Shown in pieces: positions 50,106-60,526 of a stretch of DNA of 64,000 nucleotides (its first letter is position 1; each line of letters starts with the position of its first letter). Under the pieces are notes generated by a model that was not told the origin of the DNA, ran no database searches, and worked only from the letters and a program-made list of their open reading frames with translations. The translations under genes and the position numbers were made by a program. The stretch comes from Batrachochytrium dendrobatidis JAM81 (Eukaryota; Chytridiomycota; Chytridiomycetes; Rhizophydiales). The stretch lies in the NCBI RefSeq assembly GCF_000203795.2, contig NW_006281099.1, forward strand, positions 3,560,532-3,624,531, in the 5' to 3' direction.

Positions 50106-50900
50106 TAGCCGTATTCGCATGAAATGAAATGCTAAATAAGGATGTCAATACACAATAAACAGCCAATTTCATGAAGCGATGGGTGCCAAATTTATTGACA
50201 ACATTGTTCTGGACTTGTTAAAAAGTTTATTGCTCTTTTTCGTGATGACTGGCATGAAAACAAGATTCATTTTCAGATTGCGACTATTGGTTTGTTGAGC
50301 TAGAGCGCAAACGTATGAAATTTTAAGATAAAACAGTAGTTTGACGACATCAGAACAGCTGACCCTAATACACGAATCCGGTTTCAAACGTGATGATTGT
50401 ACAATGTATAGCTATGCCAAACAGGGAGAAGGGACCACCCCAATTCAAAGCTATAGTTTGTGTAGGCATCCTATGATGGCCATTGTGTCTAGAGGTCAAT
50501 CAAGGAAGCGGTGAATGCTTTGGCATATCAGGGTTTTTCAAATGACAATATTGTAAGGGCATTTCCTAATATCCATTTGATTTGACAGCATATGACTTCA
50601 TAAGACTCAAATTTGCTCATTAAACATGGTCCGACAACTGTTCAACAAACATAAATTTCATGAGGCCTAGAGCTTTATTAAAGTTTCATATTTTCCACTG
50701 TTAGACCCTGCTAAAAATGATTTCAACATATAGAAAGCGGTCTTGTGTGGCATATGATTCCATATATTGAAGAATTGAGAATGTTGGCAGAAGCAATCTA
50801 ATAGAAAAATGCAACGGATATTTAGTCATTGTCTATTTTATAGCAAAACATGCAGTTGCTGCAAGATAAGCACAGATGTTTCATTTTGTGAATGGCTGTA
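50106..50900 (+). mobile_element. Tc1/mariner-like element with transposase remnant
   Basis: The left end is TAGCCGTATTCGCATGAAAT, followed by AATAAACAGCCAATTTCATG. The right end is TTTCATTTTGTGAATGGCTG then TA. The plus strand at about 50290-50460 encodes LERKRMKF and HESGFKRDDCTMYSYAKQGE separated by stops. These match the ERxR...DESGF...Y(G/A)xxxxG region of DDE_3 (Tc1/IS630) transposases, with the catalytic Asp changed to His. It is dead, but it identifies the family. Confidence 0.78.
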
Positions 50901-51457
50901 AACTACGACTACATGCTAGACAAGTAGAGAGGACCAATAGTTGAAGTGGCATGGCAGATTAGCATGATCCAGCAGATGCATTGTTGGACGAGGATTTGGT
51001 CAATAATGAAGTGGCACAGAACAACAGTTTCCATATTGTCTGTGCAACATAATAGAACAATTGGCAAGACAAATGCATAGATTGCTTAATGAAATTGAAT
51101 TCAACAAGATCGATTAATACACCTTGCGGCACATTAGACGCGCTCATCATAGTGGCACAACCCAAAGACTACAATGAGCGGTATTGGAGCGCATTGTTTG
51201 ACAAAGTCGAGTTCTGATAACGTTTCAATGCAGCCCTTGTTTTTGTGTAGGCCGTTTCTCAATTCTTGCAACTTTCCAGCTTATATTCGTGATTATATTC
51301 CTTGGTTACATCTACTACTGTAGACCATTTGTACTCGACCATCATAGTGATTCCACTTCACTCTAATATCAACATTCTTCCATAGCCAAGTCGACAATCC
51401 ATTCCTGCTGGCAATCACTTAAATCAGCAATAGTTGAATCATCGACTCTCAAGTGCA
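50901..51457. other. Intergenic region upstream of the SH3 membrane protein gene
   Basis: No recognised feature apart from likely promoter sequence in the last 200 bp. Confidence 0.35.
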
Positions 51458-53411
51458 ATGTCTGCATTTTCATCAAAACGATTGTATTTTCGTCATCATC
51501 AGCATATCACTAACGGGTCCAATAGCCATTCAGTAATAAGAAGCATTCGTTCATCCAGACAAAGAACAGTCACATTGCATCGAGCACAAGTTCGGTCAAT
51601 GAAGCAACTGCAGGGTCAAAAGAACAGCAGCAAAAGCTGTCCAATTGCAACTACCGCTGGACATCAATCATTGAGGCGGTCGTCCGTTACTGCCTTTTTC
51701 TTTAAAGCGCTTGCTGTATTGGCAATGACCACTGCTATGGCTGCTTTACCTGCCGCTGCCGCAACCACTTTCATCACTGTACATGTCAACTCACCCGCCT
51801 GTTGGTATAAACCTGCATTCGCTTCTCAGCGAAGTGGTCTTGACGATGCAGACTTGTTGGCAAATTCATACGACACGATCGTTGCTATTAGAGAGTCAAA
51901 CGAGCTCACTGGACAAGTACAGCCAGGAAATGTCGGCCATCCTCGTCCTACTCCAGACTCCTCCAACAATCGCACTGGACCAATGCCTCCTGGCACTAGC
52001 AATGGGTTTAAACCCAATGGCTTTCCAAGCTTCCAACCAAGCCCTGCATGGTGTCTATTAAATAGTGATAGCTGGAGCTATTACCAGTTTGACTCTGGCA
52101 ATTCCAACCTTTTGCGATACACTAATTGTACCGATTCTTACTGTTCCAATGGATGTATTCTGGCAGCATCAGCCGCATATCCTCCTCCTACCACCAACAA
52201 CTACTATGCCAGTGATTCCTGCAACGGGTTGATGTACAAAATCGCAAACTCTTCCGGAACTCCAGAGTAAGTGTTTAGACTGCAATAGCCAATACCAACT
52301 TGTAAACCATTTTGGCTTGGGTTCAATCAGTGTTTTGATTTACCAATTAGACTTTGACAAGCGCCACATTGATTGATTGCAACACCATTCAGAATGTGAT
52401 GCATTCAGACCTTGTTTCGCTATATCATCTCTGCTATAAATACCAATTGGTTCCAACCCATTTTATTTTATTACAAACTATCTCAACTAACCTAATATCG
52501 ATAGACCATTACCTTCTTTAGACGCTTATTCTCGCTTCATGGTTTCAACCGCATTTACGGCTTCAAGATTGTCAGCTCCGTGCACAGGCACACCTCGGTC
52601 CACCAATATTGTCAAGATTTACGACAAATGCACTCAAATTTCTGTACCTGGGGCTCCTTTGCAGTACGCCATTTCAACTGTTCTGGATCAGCAAGTATCG
52701 CATAAGCTATGTCGCGATGATACATGCATTACTTGTGTTACTTCAACAACCATCGCACCATGGACACGATCTGAGGAATGTTCAGAACATGGTCCGATTG
52801 CCACCAAAGGACTGTACTTTCCAATGGACGTTTCAACCTCAAATCAAACTAATAATGCTAATGCCTCGACAGCAACCGACACTTCATCTAATCCATTTAC
52901 TACTCCTGTCATTTTTGCTGTTATTGCATCTGCCATAGCACTATTGATCATGGTCTCGCTTTTAATCCACTGCCTGGTTACGCGTAACAAGAATAAAAAC
53001 TCGGATCATGAGCGTCATATTCAGTCACAATCCCAAGCTGCTGCTGTGCCTCCTCGCATTGCAACTATTGTTGCTAACCCAGCTGACGCTCACGGAAACT
53101 CTGTTTACGGTGCCAATCATCATTCATCTACACAATATAATGATTTCAGTGCCTCTAAAGTTGTTCAGATTCTAGAACAACCTCATACTGTCGTAGTTAA
53201 TTACGAACCCCAAATGACTGACGAAATACGTTTGACTATTGGAGATCAAGTTATTCTAGAAAGTGTATGGAGCGATGGATGGGCACAAGCATACAACATC
53301 ACTTATGGTGAGCGCGGAACGTTGGCTATTGCAACTCTAGATGGAACATTGCATGCTGCTGCATCAAGCAGTGTGCAATCTAATTCTCAGATTGGAACAC
53401 CTGCTACTTAA
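51458..53411 (+). CDS. Single-span or two-span membrane protein with a C-terminal SH3 domain
   Basis: Exons 51458-52266 and 52505-53411 join in frame to 571 residues. A basic, Ser-rich N-terminus of about 80 residues precedes a hydrophobic stretch (FFFKALAVLAMTTAMAALPA), which may be a signal anchor or a signal peptide from an internal start. The next 300 residues are Cys- and Asn-rich with paired cysteines (ACWYKPAF, TDSYCSNGCIL, CRDDTCITCVT), consistent with a disulphide-bonded extracellular part. A clear membrane segment follows (FAVIASAIALLIMVSLLIHC), then a cytosolic tail. The tail ends in an SH3 fold: HTVVVNYEPQMTDEIRLTIG, DQVILESVWSDGWAQAYN, then GERGTLAIATL. The arrangement recalls fungal Fus1/Sho1-like surface proteins that recruit polarity factors. 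It might link to the proline-rich SCAR next to it, but that is speculative. Confidence 0.8.
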
Positions 53412-55430
53412 TCACATACCTTGAGCTTTTGATATATAAATTGAGTCTTTGATTGTAATTAGTCTAAATCATTTGACAAAAATAAATCTTGTACTTGTAT
53501 TCAATTTATTTTTTAAAAGCTAAATTCATTGCTTTAGAGACCTTATATTTGGACTTTGATCATTACAGTCCAAGTTAGAAAACACGCTGGATGCATTATT
53601 GGACGTGCATGCAATAGGTGTGTTGTATCTACAAATACTAGCTTATAAAAGTTTGATTTATTCACTCATCAAGTCTAATATGACTGGTTTATCTTGTTTT
53701 GGGATATCTAAAAAACTGCTTGACAAATTTCATCTGAATGATCAGGATTATTTGCTGGATAATAATAACGACCCAAACCATCTTCACGGTGAAGTCAATG
53801 GATTTGACAAGTACAAGTGTATGTACAAGGCACCAAATGACACCAGTTTTCTTGATCGTTGTTTACTTTAGAATGTACTACAACTTGCTCAAAATTACTT
53901 TTTCTCGTGGTAGACAGTTGAGTAGATTGCTGGTAGGCAGCAAACAAAATCCATTTTGTTAGGAATCATGTCGAATATTTTGTGCCAGATCTATAATAAT
54001 GCTTGTCTTGGAGTGAATCAACTTAGATTTACTGCCCAATTGATCTGATCCAGCAATATTTGATTACCGCGGATAGTTTCAATGGACATCATGATAAAAG
54101 TAACCATGTTTACACTCGGAACCGGAAACCATTATCGACAACAGTCCATTTTGTTGGTTTTGGCACCATTAAATCCTGGTGTCAAAAAGTAATGCTCGGC
54201 CTACATAGATTCAACATTACTCCTTATTGTTCGGTAATTCCGAAGCAAATCTGACAACCTGGCAAAAAACCATCCCAGAGACATGATTCAACTGCTCCAT
54301 GGCTTGAATATGTGCATTGCGGGTTTGATCAATACGTTGATATTCCTGTAAAATAGTATTGTTGCGCTGTTCATTTTGCAAATGATCCAGGTTCTTTTGT
54401 TCGTAATCCATCCTTTTAGTCAATCGATCGTGTTGGGACAACTGATGGTATCCAGATTGATTCATGAAATCATGGTGATTATTCGGAATGAGCACACTGT
54501 CGGTTCAGTGATTCTGTGTTTTGAAATGTCCTTGATCTGTGGGTTAGTTTGTGAGTGTTATTGGAGTGTCCAGATATGATCATGCTGTTTATGCCATTTG
54601 GCAGAGTACTGGTTTGCTCATCTTGTGAGTCTCGACTATCTCTTGAACCAACTTTGAAAGTCATCTTGTAATCACAATTGTGACAATCAATGGACTTTTG
54701 CTGAATGTTTGTAGCGTATCAAGATTGAAGGTTGATCCAAGCAGAGTATTGATCTTCCGAGTCTCGATTGATTGACAAAAAAGACGTCGCAAGCATCGAC
54801 GCCTTGGAATGTGTTGCGATTAGTTTAATCGTTTTGCAATAACCCACAAATCACTCCAAATGTCTCTAGTACGAATTTACCTCGATAAACTTTTATTTTC
54901 CGTTGATTTATAAAGTTATCAAAGAACTAGTTCCATCAAACAAAAGCCATTACAGGATAATGGTTCCAATTCATGTGTACCATCCAATATTGTAATTTCC
55001 AAATCCAACTGGACTTTCAATTGTAATGTCTGATCAAATCGTTTGCTTGATTTTAAAACAATATCGAAGCATATCAGCTAGTTTTCCGTCGCGTTCTTGT
55101 ATATATTCTGGGTTACTCTGGGTAAATCCACCCATTTGCATTTCAGCATTGAATACTGTCAAGAACTGATCTATGGATGTACTGTGAGGTACTGTGAGGT
55201 ATTGGGTGACAAGTATGACAGAGTGTCTTTGGATGTAAACGACCTGTTTGAAATCATTTGGTAATTATTGTTACATTTGATGATGCTGCCCATTTCAGTG
55301 TTTCCGAAAGTTGAAATTCGCATCCCCAAACATTCAACTTTGTAACCCATTTGCTTGTGAGATGTGCTTGATTTGCATGGTAGTTTGATACAAGATATTC
55401 ATCAATCACCCGTCAATGGGTAATATCATC
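53412..55430. other. Region between the SH3 gene and the polymerase/HNH palindrome
   Basis: Short frames at 53599-53871 (plus; ends FLDRCLL) and 54217-54495 (minus; Gln/Asn-rich coiled-coil-like, EQKNLDHLQNEQRNN) have a coding-like composition but no recognised domain or splice partner. A tandem GGTACTGTGA-type duplication occurs near 55185-55203. This may be further decayed mobile-element sequence. Confidence 0.35.
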
Positions 55431-55439
55431 AGACTTGTA

Positions 55440-56890
55440 TCACCTATTACAACCGTGAAAAAAGCATCCGTTGAACTCGAACAGTATTCGTTTTGTCATC
55501 ATAGCCGTCTACATTGTACTTTGCAATCGTTTTGTTCTGTTCAATGTCCCGACCCAATTCTTGCTCAATGCTACGAATCCACAACTGTTCGTATTTGGAA
55601 ACGTTGTCATGCTTTTGTGTGCTTTATCAGGACTTGCGTGAGATATTTCTTGATGGCATTAATATCATACGAACCCGAGTTGAAGTCGTATACTGACAAC
55701 ACATCCAGCCATTCCAGCAATTTGTTGCGCAACGACTTTCATGCCTTGACAACTTCAAACCTATCAATATATATAAACAACTCTGTGTACTTGGATACAG
55801 ATCATGTAGATATTTCATTTGTATGTTATTCATCTTGATCATCTTGATCATCTTGATCATCATTACATCCAATGCTTTTTCAGTCGTTCCATCTACATGA
55901 ATAAGCTCTGGGGTTGTTTTCTCACTGCCCATAAAACTGATGCTTGACAACTCGTGTATTACAAGATACTGCAACTTTGAATCTGTATCCAATTGACAAT
56001 GCTTTAACCAAGTCTTGAAATCATTGAAATCATAGGAAATCATAGGAAATCATAGGAAATGAAATGAAACAAGGACAGTGTCTCAGATCTTGAGCAGCAC
56101 ACACCGTATTTGCTTCAAACATGTCAAAAACACCAGTCTTGGGTTGATAGTTTCCATTATCGAATAGTATCTTTGGTTTGTCCTGATTACACATTAACAA
56201 GTGTCGGTTGATTTTCTTGAACTCACTCAAATGTATGGCATTCAGCACATTCAAAGACTTTGGTCAATTGGTTGATGTTTTTGATACAATACAAGTGATG
56301 AGTATGAGTTTTAAATTGGTATATATGTCTGTGATCCATATTTGTTTGTAGTGTTTATCTGAATGTCTTTTCATCATTGGTTTGTTGCTGTTGAATCTGT
56401 ACACATTGATGCTTACAGAATAATGTTTTTCGATATCATTCGGGTGTTTAACGTCAATCCCAGAATAATCTTTATTTATCTTGATGCCGTAGTAATCGTG
56501 AAACAACTCTGGCATTTCTTGACAATCTATGTCATCTTTTTCTGGCATTTCTATCATGAGCAAGACAATACCAGAACCAAAGATTATTGGGTGCATCTTC
56601 AAATGACACAATATTTGGTGTTTTTGATGAAATCTGGCAATACTAATGGTGAACCAGCAGACATTTCACGTAGTGGAGTCGACAAAAGAACGTACTCATA
56701 TATGCTCTCAACGCTCCACTTTGAATTCGACGTTTCAGTCGGTCAATGATATCGTCGCCAGTTAGTTGTTCCAGAATACTATCAACTGATGTATTAATCA
56801 ATGGCAGTTTGCATTGAAAAATGAAGTACTACCAGATGGATTAAACTGAATTGTTTCTTTGGTCGCTACATTTTGCAGTATATACCCGAA
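55440..56890 (-). pseudogene. Broken protein-primed type B DNA polymerase (left arm)
   Basis: Minus-strand pieces in shifting frames match the DNA_pol_B_2 proteins of Polinton/Maverick-like elements. In order they are: a segment with SVDSILEQLTGDDIIDRLK; LPDFIKNTKYCVI; KHPNDIEKHYSVSINVYRF; a zinc-finger-like block (VFECAECHAF, then FKKINRHLLMC); and an exonuclease motif with DFNSGSYDINAIKKYL. Beyond the arm edge comes a VDGYDDKTNTV / EFNGCFFHGCN stretch, a signature common in these mobile polymerases. Several stops and frameshifts separate the pieces, and no polymerase palm motif is visible, so it is inactive and 3'-truncated. Two short tandem arrays (at 55828-55861 and 56028-56060) lie inside it. 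Confidence 0.65.
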
Positions 56891-57713
56891 TTGAACACCA
56901 AACCAATATCAAATGTTTTGATTGCTGTGGAGCGTAAGCGCAGATTTCCGAGTGGGAATCAATATCCCACTTCAAACTGTTCATTGGACAAGAATGTTTG
57001 CATTTCCCAAAAAGAATCTGATTTTCAAGTTGCTTGTTGAAGAGTAAGCTAGTTCTACAAGCTGGATATCTCAATTCATTTTGACAGCACATTTCTGACA
57101 TATCAAAATATAAAAGCATTGGAAGCACTGAATTAGATGTGAGAATATGCCAATGTAGCAGATTGCACATTGCAAATATTTTTTTGTAAATGGATGGCTG
57201 ATTGTCATTTTATTTTCAGTCATGTATCTATCCCAAGAAATATATTCCCGGCTTTAATCTGAGTTCGAATATAATCCATTTAAATATTTCAAATGGAGAT
57301 CGTAACAAGCGTGAAATTGTCGAGTTAGTGGAATATACTCTTGAACCGCTACATGAAAAGACTAATGTATTTACATGAAATTATTGTGTTGGGTAATATT
57401 ATACAATGAATTTCGAAATCAATACCCACAATGAATATCTTGAACGCATACGGAATTGGAATCATTGCAACCCAAATGAAAATGAGCAATTGTGACAATG
57501 ACATCGAGATTATTATCAAAGAAACAAGGATAAAGACCAGAAAACATACAGATAGTACTATTCATTGAATTCCGATCTTGAGAAGGAGAAGGAGAGTAAA
57601 AAAGGGTAAAGAAAGCAAAAACACAATTCCAGAACAATAAATAGAAACAATCACAAGTGCTTTATTCAAGCAGATATAAAGATACATTGATTAAACATGG
57701 AAAAGAAAGTTGT

Positions 57714-57947
57714 TCATTCAGAGTAGATTAACAAGTGATTTCCACAACGATGGACATGATTGACATGATACCGAGTTGTCTCACCACAGTGTAAAAAGAC
57801 TGCACTATCAGTTCCACGATCATTGGTAGCAACAACATCACTGGAGTCTGAATGTGTCATCAATTGATGAGAGATTGTTGGTTGACAAACTGTCTCACTG
57901 CAATGGAAAGAGACATTTGAGTTGCTTTCATTATTGCTTGAATTCAA
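57714..57947 (-). CDS. Small conserved frame beside the HNH gene (left arm)
   Basis: 77 codons containing a twofold motif: VSFHCSETVCQ and VFLHCGETTRYH. The frame is kept open in both arms despite one codon insertion and a few changes (SSDVVA versus SSDDIVA). It is unrecognised, and could be a small Cys/His protein or just repeat sequence. Confidence 0.25.
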   Translation of the reverse strand: MNSSNNESNSNVSFHCSETVCQPTISHQLMTHSDSSDVVATNDRGTDSAVFLHCGETTRYHVNHVHRCGNHLLIYSE

Positions 57948-58036
57948 GTGTCAACATCAACTGTTGGTATTCACACTCACTACAATGACAACTATTGCTG
58001 TAACAGAAACCAGTCTCTTGTAATGAATACACAATT

Positions 58037-59089
58037 TTATTGAACATTTTCAATAATCAAGGTAGCACTTGAGTCCATCCATTTTTCGATGCTCTTACTC
58101 CGGTAATCTACAGGAGTACAGCCATCGTCATCATATGGACAATACTCATCATCGGATTCTGCACCACCAGCCATACGCCAAATAAGACACGCTGTCTTGT
58201 GGAACTCTAGTGCATCTCTGTTTGGCTGCAGAGTTGGATCGCCAAGAACAAAGTATAATGCCATCTCGCCATTAGATTCGACTGCTTGTCGATTGCTGAA
58301 CTCTGGAAGCCTTCTTTGTTTTCCAAAACGGGTGTCTTTGAGGCTTTCAATTGCCTCGATCCAATTCATGTGCTTGTCACTTGTTGAGTCATTCGTCTCA
58401 TTGACTACCTTGACCACCAGTTTGTTATCCACCACATCCACGTATTGCTTTAGGGAATCAAATTCGATATGGCATCCAGAGCAAAGGAGCAGTCCGTTTT
58501 GGACTTGATGTTTCTGCGCTAGACCAGCTCGTAACAGGATTGGGGATTCGTTGTACGCTACTCCAATGTTTTTTTGGGCGATGATGTGTGCTCCTTGAAG
58601 TTTTCGCTTATTGCCTTCCCAGCAAAACAAGCAGGCAACGTCTCTTTCCTCGACAGCATTCTTCAAGTCCCTGTGAGACAGCTCACTCTCTTTTGGGACA
58701 TTGCTTATATTTCCAGCAGAGTTGGTTCTTGATGGTGCCCTTGAAGAAGCTGGAGTGTGGCAGCTGGATGAGCTGTTGTAATTTTTGTGGAATGGCAGTA
58801 TGTAGTACTCAAACATCTCGTCAATGAATGTACGAGGATGCTCTGAGTCTGCCAACTGGACCTTGGTTGAGAACTCTTGCTGCTCTGCAAATTGGTTGGC
58901 AGCCAGCAGGTCGTGCAACTGAGTGGTGTGCGAGGTTTCTCCCTCTTGGATGATGCCCAAGAAGAAACCTCGTTTGTTGTCATCCTGCCATTCAGACTTG
59001 GCTCTCTGTGTTGGCAGGTCTGAGGTGTGGATGTTGTAGTATCCATTCAACAGTTGTGTTGCTGCTGCTTTTGTTATTTCAATATTCAT
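58037..59089 (-). CDS. HNH-nuclease domain protein, copy 1 (left arm)
   Basis: Intronless 350-residue protein starting at MNIEITKAAATQLLNGYYN. The first ATG in frame is at 59089; an upstream extension has no ATG. After a helical N-terminal region and a Ser-rich linker (NYNSSSSCHTPASSRAPSRT), residues about 145-225 form an HNH_2-type nuclease: a zinc-knuckle half (CLFCWEGNKRKLQGAHIIAQ), then NGLLLCSGCHIEFDSLK with the metal-binding His. The C-terminal part (FVLGDPTLQPNRDALEFHKT) is typical of fungal HNH_2 proteins, and it ends ATLIIENVQ. The function is unproven: it may be a mobile-element or effector-like nuclease. Compared with copy 2 the protein is identical except for two tight patches near residues 15-25 and 240-262 and a few other changes. 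It is linked to a broken type B polymerase in the same arm. Confidence 0.82.
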   Translation of the reverse strand: MNIEITKAAATQLLNGYYNIHTSDLPTQRAKSEWQDDNKRGFFLGIIQEGETSHTTQLHDLLAANQFAEQQEFSTKVQLADSEHPRTFIDEMFEYYILPFHKNYNSSSSCHTPASSRAPSRTNSAGNISNVPKESELSHRDLKNAVEERDVACLFCWEGNKRKLQGAHIIAQKNIGVAYNESPILLRAGLAQKHQVQNGLLLCSGCHIEFDSLKQYVDVVDNKLVVKVVNETNDSTSDKHMNWIEAIESLKDTRFGKQRRLPEFSNRQAVESNGEMALYFVLGDPTLQPNRDALEFHKTACLIWRMAGGAESDDEYCPYDDDGCTPVDYRSKSIEKWMDSSATLIIENVQ

Positions 59090-59267
59090 TCGATGTTGTT
59101 TTTTGGAGGGAAAGAAAATGAAACTCGAGCCAACAAAATAAGCGCAGTCGTCAATCAAATTGGACAATATCCATCAATAATCTTTTAAACTCGTACAGTT
59201 TGTACAGTGTTGTCATGAAAGTCATGGTTTGACACATTTTCATCAAGTTATCAGTGAGTATCAGTGA

Positions 59268-59303
59268 ATATCGACCAACAAAACTGGTCTCGTTGGTCGA
59301 TAT
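59268..59303. repeat. Perfect 12-bp hairpin near the palindrome centre
   Basis: ATATCGACCAAC and GTTGGTCGATAT flank a 12-base loop. In the right arm the equivalent stem is broken on one side (GCTGACTGATAT). It lies between the HNH start and the arm end. Confidence 0.7.
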
Positions 59304-59493
59304 ACTACTATAGTGTAGTCAATTGAATGATAGTATTGACATTTGACTAGTCACTAATACATGTGAATACATGACAAATGCTTAATTTGACTGTGATTTC
59401 ACACGAGAATGCTTAATTTGATAATATTCAGAGCATGTGAATTTGAATACATTCTTCACACAATATCGAGTTTGAATGTGAGACAATCATGTT

Positions 59494-60117
59494 TGATTGT
59501 TTGATCTTTTTTTGTTTCGTTTCTTTCAATAAACTCCGAAATGGCTACTAAAAAGTTCCTTGTGGTCATTTTTCATAAACTGTCTCGATAGGCACTGGAG
59601 AGTTGTCAAAATACGATTAGTTTGTAACCATAAAATGGGGCTTGAGCCAATCAATTGTTCAGCAGACCATTTTAGCGGAGTGATCAGCAATGACTTGAGT
59701 GCCCATCCAACACCAGAAACCAGTTTCATTGCAGAAAAAGAATCTTGCAAAGGACGCGGTTAAATGGCCATAAATTGGTCGAGTGGAACACATGAGCCAT
59801 CAGACACCATTGAAGTCTATAGAATTAAACAGTATAAATGAGATGGATAAGAGATTGCAAGAATGAAAGTTTAAACCATTCAAGTTACCAAGACAGTATT
59901 CAATCCCAATGGAGTTGTACTACGATACATGAATCGATGATTCAAATGAAGAGGCAGCNNNNNNNNNNNNNNNNNNNNNNNNNNNNNNNNNNNNNNNNNN
60001 NNNNNNNNNNNNNNNNNNNNNNNNNNNNNNNNNNNNNNNNNNNNNNNNNNNNNNNNNNTTTGATGGTCATTTTGGAGTTTATTGAAAGTAGCAAATCGAT
60101 TCAAATATAGATCATAC
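59494..60117. other. Central spacer of the palindrome, with assembly gap
   Basis: About 465 bp on the left and 59 bp on the right of a run of 100 Ns (59959-60058). A 100-N run is a conventional gap of unknown size. No recognised gene; a 74-codon minus-strand frame at 59526-59750 has no identifiable domain. Confidence 0.7.
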
Positions 60118-60526
60118 AGCCAAACATGATTGTCTCACATTCAAACTCGATATTGTGTGAAGAATGTATTCAAATTCACATGCTCTGAATATTATCAAAT
60201 TAAGCATTCTTGTGTGAAATCACAGTCAAATTAAGCATTTGTCATGTATTCACATGTATTAGTGACTAGTCAAGTGTCAATACTATCATTCAATTGACTA
60301 CACTATAGTAGTATATCGACCAACGAGACCAGTTTTGCTGACTGATATTCACTGATACTCACTGATAACTTGATGAAAATGTGTCAAACTATGACTTTTA
60401 TGACAACACTGTACAAACTGTACGAGTTTAAAAGATTATTGATGGATATTGTCCAATTTGATTGGCGACTGCGCTTATTTTGTTGGTTCGAGTTTCATTT
60501 TCTTTCCTTCCAAAAAACAACATCAA

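Larger units (their letters stand above)
55609..59493. repeat. Left arm of a 3.9 kb palindrome
   Basis: Reverse complement of 60118-63995 with near-identity over most of its length. The junction with the central spacer is at ACAATCATGTTTG. Differences include tandem-repeat copy number (CATCTTGAT: one extra copy here) and two dense patches of divergence inside the HNH gene. Confidence 0.93.

Noticed and set aside
56264..56611. 115-codon frame as a separate small gene
   Set aside because: It is one frame of the broken type B polymerase (KHPNDIEKHYSVSINVYRF), not an independent gene.
59101..59167. N-terminal extension of the HNH protein upstream of MNIE
   Set aside because: The extension has no ATG (it would start at TTG). 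The same holds for the right-arm copy.
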